A DNA stretch of 24,208 nucleotides from Gnetum montanum (taxonomy: Eukaryota > Streptophyta > Gnetopsida > Gnetales > Gnetaceae). Both the position numbers and the translations under genes were made by a program. The DNA lies in the NCBI GenBank assembly GCA_015680685.1, contig MNCI01005567.1, positions 36,443 through 60,650 on the forward strand. Reading direction: 5' to 3'. Under the pieces are notes generated by a model that did not search any database, was not told the origin of the DNA, and saw only the letters and a list, made by a program, of their open reading frames with translations. This document shows, piece by piece, positions 17,424-24,208 of this stretch; positions within the stretch are counted from its first letter, which is position 1; each line of letters begins with the position of its first letter.

Positions 17424-17564
17424 GATATCAGACCCTTGTTAACTAGGTGCTGATATCGGATCCCTATTATTAGACCCCTGATATCTAATGAGTCCCGATA
17501 TCAAACCCTCGATATCGAGTACGTGATATCATGGCTTGACAAGCGATATTGGATACACGATATC
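17424..17564 (+). repeat. U3 array of GATATC palindromes (LTR-D)
   Basis: GATATC starts at 17424, 17452, 17480, 17497, 17511, 17525 and 17559 (spacings 28, 28, 17, 14, 14, 34). Some extend to longer palindromes such as CACGATATCGTG (17556-17567). The array lies directly upstream of the TATA box, as in LTR-A. Confidence 0.85.
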
Positions 17565-17717
17565 GTGGTTCCTATGTGAGCCTATAAATACACAATTGGG
17601 TGCATGGGAAAGTAATAGTCAATTAGTATTAGAGTAGGATCTTTTTGTTAGTTTTTCCTTTCAACCCTTTTTTCCCTAGTGCATGCCTGTAGTGTGATGA
17701 TTGTAATTGTACGGAAC

Positions 17718-17766
17718 CTTTATTCGAGTGTGAAATACTTGGACATGCACATGACCAGCAATAAAG
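17718..17766 (+). promoter_or_regulatory. LTR polyadenylation signal within an inverted repeat (LTR-D)
   Basis: Arms CTTTATT (17718-17724) and AATAAAG (17760-17766) enclose an inner near-palindrome GGACATG-CA-CATGACC. The layout is as in LTR-A, but the inner stem has a different sequence. Confidence 0.6.
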
Positions 17767-18283
17767 ATCAAGATTACTTCATCATTGTAACATTCACTTA
17801 ATTTTAATTATTATTTATTGCTTTTGTAATTAATATTTCTCTACCCTCATCTCCTACCCTTATTAGTAAACACAGAATGAGTACGACTTAATCACAAGCA
17901 TTTAAGTGTAACTACTTGGTATCCCAGTAGCATACCTAGGACATGCACTTGGTAATCCTAGTGGTAGTACACAAGGTCCAAGATGTGTACGAATGATTAA
18001 GGGATGGATGCTCATCACACTTAGGCTAGCTTAGGTTAAAAAAAGTTATTTTCCATTGCCCTAGGAGTAGCATAGTGATAGGAAACACATCATACACCTC
18101 ACTCTGGACTAAACCATACGTGATAAAGCAAATACTAGTCTAGGTGGGAAGACAACAAACTGCAATCAACAAGTAACTATCTAGATACCATAACTAGTCC
18201 ATCTGCAGAGTTTGACTGGATCGTGCGTGAATGTTCGTATTCATATGGTTGAGTGTAGGGGTACCTCACCACTGATCAACAAC

Positions 18284-19604
18284 ATACTCATGTGGCATCT
18301 ACCTAGAATAGAAATGACTAAATGATTTAAGCATTGCTTGATTTCAAAAATGTTCCTTTCTTACTGGGGCAAGCTCTAGTACAAAATACAAACATGCCCT
18401 AGCTCAAAATTTTATATTAAGAAATCATATGGTGTACTAAAGGAATGTTAACCATGATCTCCTATTTATGTAGAATAGTTGTGGTAACCAAATTGGTTGA
18501 GGTGAATTGTAGGGTAAACAAATCCTATTCTACCAATTGATTTGTATGACAACTTAAAACAATGGTTTTGCCATGCATTGAATATGAAGTAATGTGGCAT
18601 AAATGCTTCTTGTTGCAATATATTACTTCTATATGCATTGTTGTTCTTATTTCCACTAATGTTGTGTAAAAGCCCTTGAATTGATTACCTCAAGGAATTC
18701 ATAATTTAGTGTTATGATGTGATGGTTTTTTGTTTATGTGTTTTCAAATAATAATCAGATTCTTATATGAGGATTCTTTGCAAATGGTGCCTTAATGGAT
18801 CAGCTCCCCTATCCATAGAAGAAAATTAACAGTGTTTTAAATTGTTCTATTTGCAAATCTTATGTTTGAAGGGTTTGTCCCCCATGTCCTTGTTCCTAGG
18901 TTGTAATGCAAGTATGAAAATTTCATGAAAGTTTAATAGTCTTGGCTTTTCTGCTTAAAACTTTCATTGTACAGGATTCAATTTTGGTTGTGGAACAATT
19001 TTACCAAATGTGAGTGGTTACAAACTTGTTAATGTTCAAATAAAAATGGATTTATATTCTTTCATTAGATGGTTTATAGTTAGAGATTAGTGGAATATGT
19101 GGCAATGCTCTTGGAAGAGTAGTGAATTTGGTGAATAATGCTCTATATTCACTGTCTTCCTCTCGTGTTTACATCTTGCATGATTGAGGATTTGATGAGA
19201 TTACTTCTATCCAAGCAATTAGATGATTTGGATTATCCATAAATATTGTGTTAGATAATTATTCTTGTTTTATGAAAGATCATGGAAAAGGTTACTTCTA
19301 ATGCCAAATATTTTTTTAAGTATGAAAGTAAACAAGAAATAGGATTTTGTGTTTAACCACCATGATGGAAGGTGGGCAAGCAAATTTCTACCAATACAAT
19401 TTTTACCAAAGAGCATGAAGCATGGCTAGTTTGATGCTACCATTTCTTAGATGGATTGAAGCATTAGTGAAAGAAGAGAAAAAATGAAAAAAAAAAAGAG
19501 ACAAAAGAGAAAGTGGGTGTGTGTATGCATGCATGTGTGTGTGAATACTAGGAGATAGAGATGTAGTGACTACAAGCAAGAGCACATATTCTTGAAGTAT
19601 CTTC
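18284..19604. other. Spacer between solo LTR and element 2
   Basis: AT-rich with no intact gene. It includes a coding-like relic at about 18974-19300 (separate entry) and a GT/ATGC-rich stretch at 19512-19545. Nothing else was recognised. Confidence 0.55.
18974..19300 (+). pseudogene. Coding-like relic, protein unknown
   Basis: From 19085 one plus frame reads EISGICGNALGRVVNLVNNA, then SSSRVYILHD, a TGA, GFDEITSIQAIR, a second TGA, and GLSINIVLDNYSCFMKDHGK. Both stops could be CGA-to-TGA transitions. The composition is protein-like (Gly, Val, Asn, Asp spacing) and unlike the surrounding simple AT-rich DNA. An upstream frame from 18974 reads GFNFGCGTILPNVSGYKLVN but is in another phase. I do not recognise the family. 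It may be a fragment of a host gene or captured gene. Confidence 0.3.
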
Positions 19605-19609
19605 ATGAA

Positions 19610-20653
19610 TGATGAGTGGCGAGGTACCCCTACGCTCAACCATATGAATACGAGCGTTTCATGCATGATCCGGTCGAATTCCAAGGATTAAGTGCTTATG
19701 CGCCATTGTGGAACAAGGATGGGTTGATTGATCGTTTTCTTCCCAAGTTTACCTGTATGTCACAATTGTATGGTTAAGTAAGATTGAGGCATATGATTTT
19801 TATAGCTTTTATGTTTTTATGTCCTATGCTAGTAGGGAAGGAGAGAGGTAACTAAGTGACTAATTTAACTTAACTACTCATTAACTAATGTTCTAACTAA
19901 TCATAACACCAACATCCATTCCCACTTTCTGTACACATCTTGAATTAGTGTAACATTGCTGGGATTACCAAACGCTAATCGTTACTGGGTTACTAAGCGT
20001 TACACGCATGCTTGAAGTGGGTGTGCTTGTGTAATTTAATGATTTGCATAATTGATCAAAATGAATTACTATGCTAATAACAGAAATGTAAAGTGCATAA
20101 AATAAAATAAATGCATAAGAAAATAAAATAAAATAAATGCATAAGAAAACAAATCTCAAGTGCTGCAAGGATGAATCAAAGAGCTCGTCTTTATTGTCGT
20201 ACACAAGGTGTGCTCAGGTACACAATGCTCAAATAAAGATTCGTCCACACTTAGACCTCTTACTATGGGAATTTGGAAAATACTCTAACTTTCAAACAGA
20301 CTATAGGAGTTTCACTACTTGACTGCTAAAAGACTTCTTCCCAATTGTGTGCCTGGGCATTGTATTTATAGGCTTGGGAGAAACTACTCTAATAATTAGA
20401 GTAACCGCTCTAATAATTAGAATAATTGCTAAAGTAACTAATAGAGTAACCACTCTAATAATTAGAATAACTGCTAGAGTAATGACTAGAGTAACCACTA
20501 GAGTAACCACTCTAATAATTAGAATAAATGCTAAAGTAACTGCTAGAGTAACCACTCTAATAATTAGAATAACTACTAGAGTAACGACTAGAGTAACCAC
20601 TCTAATAATTAAAGTAACTGCAAGAGTAACCGCTAGAGTAATTGCTCTCATCA
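19610..20653 (-). repeat. 3' LTR of element 2 (LTR-C)
   Basis: 1044 bp with TGATG/CATCA ends. Its first 200 bp align with LTR-A and LTR-B (TACCCCTACGCTCAACCATATG block). TATA is at 20372-20363. The polyadenylation inverted repeat has arms 20188-20195 and 20232-20239. It is longer than the others because of a different, AT-rich U3 repeat array (20384-20647). It is followed by a decayed polypurine tract (TAGGGGTA on the minus strand). Confidence 0.88.
20384..20647 (-). repeat. U3 tandem array of TCTAATAATTAGA quasi-palindromes (LTR-C)
   Basis: Six copies of CTCTAATAATTA, most extending to the quasi-palindrome TCTAAT-A-ATTAGA, alternate with GAGTAAC-type spacers over about 264 bp. The array occupies the place where LTR-A and LTR-D carry GATATC palindromes. 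The Ile/Arg/Val/Thr-rich open frames on both strands here are by-products of the repeat. Confidence 0.85.
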
Positions 20654-21118
20654 TACCCCTACGAATGAATGAAAACTCATCCTCCAGTTCCTTACAAAAT
20701 ATTAAGAAAGTATGGGATTATTGACTAATTGACAATTGACAGTGGAATGAGATGATAGACTCAACATGCCCAGTGAATGGATCAATAAGCATATTACAAC
20801 ATTAGTGTTCATGATCATTATGGTGAACACATTCAAGCCTTTGTTTGGTAGCTTGGAGAGAAAAAGAGAGAGAGAAAGAAGATGGAGCATGTTGCTACCA
20901 ATGTTGAGATTGCACCTTTCGTTGTTTATCCATAGCCATGCCACCAAACTTGCTCCTTTTGTAAATGCTCCAGTTTTAGTCCATCCTGAGTGCTTCCTGC
21001 AAGCCCAGTCCATTATTTGTATGATCACCATTTGCACACACAACACAATCACAAATGAGCAAGGATAGATAAACCACAATGCAGTTGATACCTTGGCTCG
21101 ATATGAGGCACATTGGAT

Positions 21119-21209
21119 GAGTTGTGGTTATGATAGAGACTAGTTCAGATATTTATCACTGGTNGAGTTGTGGTTATGATAGAGACTAGTTCAGATATTT
21201 ATCACTGGT
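21119..21209. repeat. 45-bp perfect duplication flanking a single N
   Basis: The 45 bases at 21119-21163 are repeated exactly at 21165-21209 with an N at 21164 between them. The homologous place in element 1 (about 5826-5880) has one copy. This is probably an unresolved contig overlap, not biology. Confidence 0.85.
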
Positions 21210-21275
21210 GACTACCCAAGGTGTAGGGGTTAGGCAAATAGTAAAATGAAAAAAATTGAAAAATTTGTGCCAAGG

Positions 21276-21288
21276 CCCCCATGACTAA
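21276..21288 (-). other. Internal polypurine-tract-like motif, element 2
   Basis: Minus strand TTAGTCATGGGGG, the same motif and same flank (GGTTCAC) as 5949-5962 in element 1. Confidence 0.55.
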
Positions 21289-22689
21289 GAGTGAACCTCT
21301 AGTACCTATAAGATGGAAAAATATGAGGAATAAGAAAGATGGGAAAAATAACAATGGCAACACCAATAAAATGGTGCCATGGATGGGGATGAAAAAAGAA
21401 ATGATTAATTGCAGAAAATGTTTAAGAAAAAGAAGTTCACAATTGCACCAAAAAAGGAATGCTAGTGGGTCCTCCCTAAAGTAGGCTCATGCCTTTTATG
21501 CCTTGAAAAATCCACAAACGAAAGAGTCTGTAGGCTCTAGGAATGTCATTTGGAAGCAAGAGTTAAAAACTTACCCACCAGAATTCACCAAAGAAAAACA
21601 ATGCATCAACCTAGAACGGACTAATGATAAAAGTAGCAATGAGGTGGAAAAATGGGAAGAAAGATGGAGAGGAGAGAATGGAATGGAATCCCAAAAACAA
21701 GGTTGTGTAAAGTCCCTTGTGTATTTTATGGTTAATGTGACTAAGTAGAACTCATCCCAAATCCATACTCAAACAAACCACATCCAGTGACCTCGCATCA
21801 ACACACTTGACCAATCCATCCACTTAAAGTAACAAGAATGCTTCCACAAAGAGTCACCACCATTCTGAGGAGAGCGAGATGGATAAGCAAGAAGCAAGAA
21901 AGGGCCTTAGTTAGAGGGAACCTTTAGGCATGGGTAACATGTCTTTCTAGTGCCATAAACAACGCTTATAGCCCATATTGATTTATTATGTCTAAGGGGT
22001 GTGCTTTGAATTCTCACCTTTTTCTCCTTTTTCACTTCTTTTTTATGTTTATGCATGAGAACCACACCATGCAAAGACTTACTTTTATTCACTTAGCTTC
22101 CTGATATTTGAACAATGTTAGAATGGCAAAAAACCCAAGAAAAAGCATCCAAGCACCCAAGAAAATGGCCAACACCAATGCATTGAATCCCCTTGAAGTC
22201 ACACCCTTTTCATCCTTTGAGTCTTTCCTTGGTTTAAAAAATACCCAACCACCAATTCATTAACAAGTTTACTTAGAAAAAGGGAACTGTATAGTTCCAA
22301 GCCAAAGGAGACCAGAGAGTTGTATGGATGAGTGGACGATGTGGACTCATTGCCTGTTTTACCAAAAGAACCATACCTTAATATCAACATCATAATCAAA
22401 GGTAAAAACCAAACATTAGCAATCAATATGATATAATTCAATCCACCATCATGAGCACTTATTAGATGATGAATAAAAGTAGATCAAGAAAACAAAGAAA
22501 TAGTAAAGACATGAACGATGGTGTAAAACAAAAGTAAGAAAAGTTGAAAGAATGTGTAAACCAAAAAATGTGTAAACCAAAAATTCAAAAAGAACCAAGG
22601 GCCTAGAATGGTTAGCATAAGTAGCCATCTCCCCCACGACTGAGTTGGAAGGAGGAGATTTGAAATAGTGAGCAAGGTTGTCCACTAAC

Positions 22690-24208
22690 AGAAGTAGCAT
22701 GTGTACTGGCTATCTGAAGCTCATGAAAAGGTTTGGTTTGTTGCACATTGACCAAAATTTTCTTATTTGGGCTCTCAGGTCTGTATATTTTCATGGCCCC
22801 TGAAGAAAAAGTTGCATAAATAATATAAGGTCCTTCCCATAGTGTTTGAAATTTAGTATGTTATGGCACATGTATGGGATTCCAGTAGAGAACCTTATCT
22901 CCTGGCTAATATTTAACTTTCTAAATTCTTAGGTCATGACGTTGTTTATTGAAGGCCTTGTGCAATTCGTTAGATGATAGAGTTGCTAGTTAGTTTTCAT
23001 CTAGTAAATTAAGGATTATTAACCATTGTTTCTATGCTAGGTCAAGGTCAAGGTTGAGATCACATGTTGTGGATAGTGTACGGAGCTCAATTTGAATGGG
23101 AAGCATTGGTAATTTACCGTACACTAACTCATAGGGAGAGTAGCCTATGGGGAGTTTCCATGTGGAGCGGTATGCCCAAAGAGCATCATTCAGTTTAGTG
23201 CTCCAGTCTCGCCTAAACTTGGTAATAGTTCTTGTCAATATTTTCGTAATCTCCTTGTTGGTGACTTTGGCTTGATCGTTCGCTTGGGGGTGGTATGGTG
23301 TTGTCAGTTTGTGTTCAACCCCTAAGCGTTGCATTAATTTTTAAAAATTTGCACCTATGAAGTGCGTACCATTGTCTGAAATAAGTGCACACAGCACACC
23401 AAACCTATTTATGATTTTTTGTTGAATAAATCATGTAGCTGTAGATGATGTACAATCTTTAACAATAATTTCTTTGGCCCATTTTGTTAGGTAATCAATA
23501 ACAACAATAATATAAGCTTTTCCATTGGACATTGGTATAATTCACCCCATAAAATTAATTCCCCAAATGTAGAAGTGTTCTAATGATTGAATCCATTGTT
23601 GCAGACCATTCTAGTAGTCATTCCCCCATCACATTGACAATGCTCACAAGATTGGTACAAAACGATGGGCATCCTGAAATAATGTAGGCCAATAATATCC
23701 TACAAGCAGGATCTTGATGGCCATTCGTCTCCCAGCATAATGACCCCCACAAGGACCCTCATGAGCATCTTGGAGAACTCTTAGTTGATCTATATCGGGA
23801 ACACACCATCGAACCAAGCCATTGAGACACACTTTGTAAATTTGCCCATTGATCTCCATAAAGTACTTGGCTCGATGAAGAAACTATTATTTCTTCTTAA
23901 GGTTTAACTCTTGTGGTGTTTGTTGGGTGAGAAGATAGGTAAGAATGCTACTGTACCAGTTTGTCTCCTTGGGCGATTGATTATTCACTACACTAGGAAA
24001 GAGGAATTCATCAGGGAAATGATCAGAAATTGGATACTCATCCTCTTTGTTGTCCCATCAAAATTGAGATAAATGATTAGCAACTACATTCTCAGTGCCC
24101 TTGCAATTGATCATCATTAAATTAAACTCTTGTAAGATTACAAGCCATCGTATTATATGAGGGCTTACCATTGGCTTATTCATGAGGAACTAGATTGCAC
24201 TATGATCT
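22690..24208 (-). pseudogene. Decayed pol: end of RNase H and integrase of element 2 (partial)
   Basis: Minus strand, entering from the right edge. At about 24185-24040 the RNase H end reads IIRWLVILQEFNL and then KGTENVVANHLSQF, followed by a stop. The integrase zinc finger is at 23859-23620 (HEGPCGGHY, YYWPTLFQDAH; its Cys pair SCEHCQ lies one frame over, so a one-base insertion). In the core, Asp is seen in VVIDYLTKWAKE (about 23510) and in ISDNGTHF (about 23370), and Glu in NKEI (about 23250), so the catalytic D,D,E residues survive. The C-terminal PGDKVLYW and GPY segment lies near 22890-22820. Stops occur at several places, including inside the core. The domain order RNase H - integrase is Ty3/gypsy. 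Confidence 0.88.

Larger units (their letters stand above)
17398..18278 (+). mobile_element. Solo LTR of the Athila-like family (LTR-D)
   Basis: 881 bp from TGATG (17398) to GATCA (18278; expected CATCA). It is flanked by a perfect 5-bp target-site duplication ACAAC at 17393-17397 and 18279-18283. No internal sequence or primer binding site adjoins it, so the element was reduced by LTR-LTR recombination. It has a U3 with seven perfect GATATC palindromes, TATA at 17581-17590 and AATAAA at 17760-17765. It sits about 2 kb upstream of the PKS start, pointing away from the gene's coding strand. Confidence 0.9.
20654..22690 (-). other. Long non-coding 3' region of element 2
   Basis: It is homologous in blocks to 5381-7590. 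It contains a GA-rich tract (20858-20882), an assembly gap with flanking duplication (21119-21209), an internal polypurine-like motif (21276-21288), the conserved AGTGGGTCCTCCC block (21464-21476), and a further polypurine-like motif (22631-22642). No convincing gene was found. Confidence 0.7.
19605..24208 (-). mobile_element. Athila-like LTR retrotransposon, truncated by window edge (element 2)
   Basis: Minus-strand element whose 3' LTR is 19610-20653. A 2 kb non-coding 3' region and decayed integrase and RNase H sequence run to the window edge. The left flank ATGAA (19605-19609) would be its target-site duplication, but the other end is outside. Its 3' region aligns with that of element 1. 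The reading frame is broken throughout, so it cannot be active. Confidence 0.88.

Noticed and set aside
20301-20724. Ile/Arg/Val/Thr repeat proteins on both strands
   Set aside because: They are by-products of the LTR-C U3 palindrome array; open on both strands because the unit is nearly self-complementary.

Overview
This is repeat-rich nuclear DNA from a land plant. It holds one clearly intact protein gene, a GC-rich single-exon type III polyketide synthase of the chalcone synthase (CHS) family on the minus strand (14155-15414). The protein looks closest to gymnosperm-type CHS/stilbene synthase sequences, as I recall them, in its '[15 protein letters not shown]' start, '[15 protein letters not shown]' segment and '[19 protein letters not shown]' end. 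A gymnosperm or fern-grade plant is therefore plausible, but the window alone cannot settle the species.

Almost everything else is transposon. Five long terminal repeats (LTRs) of one Ty3/gypsy family are present, with 5-bp TGATG/CATCA ends, TATA box and AATAAA. I assign the family to the Athila-like group because the primer binding site matches plant tRNA-Asp, there is a long non-coding 3' region, and the gag/pro/integrase peptides are of that type. Left to right: (i) 1-2425, the 3' part and 3' LTR of a plus-strand copy ('element 3'); (ii) 4526-11824, a copy with both LTRs on the minus strand ('element 1'), flanked by the target-site duplication TGCAT, carrying a decayed gag-protease reading frame but no reverse transcriptase, RNase H or integrase; (iii) 17398-18278, a plus-strand solo LTR flanked by ACAAC; (iv) 19610 to the right edge, a minus-strand copy ('element 2') cut by the window, with 3' LTR, 2 kb non-coding 3' region, a decayed integrase and the end of RNase H. 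Three tRNA-derived SINE copies, a dispersed unclassified repeat (two copies), a possible Ty1/copia junction, several local tandem duplications and a small coding-like relic fill the spaces.

The PKS gene sits in a gap of about 5.6 kb between element 1 (2.3 kb beyond its 3' end) and the solo LTR (2 kb upstream of its start). It has a TATA box about 170 bp before the ATG, a pyrimidine-rich leader without upstream ATGs, and AC-rich MYB-type motifs about 90 bp further upstream. It probably makes a chalcone-like or related polyketide from a CoA starter and malonyl-CoA.

The most interesting signals are structural ones shared by the LTR family. These are U3 arrays of short palindromes whose sequence differs between copies, a nested hairpin around the AATAAA whose inner stem may covary, and extra copies of the polypurine-tract motif at conserved internal positions. 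A 45-bp duplication around a single N at 21164 looks like an assembly join error.
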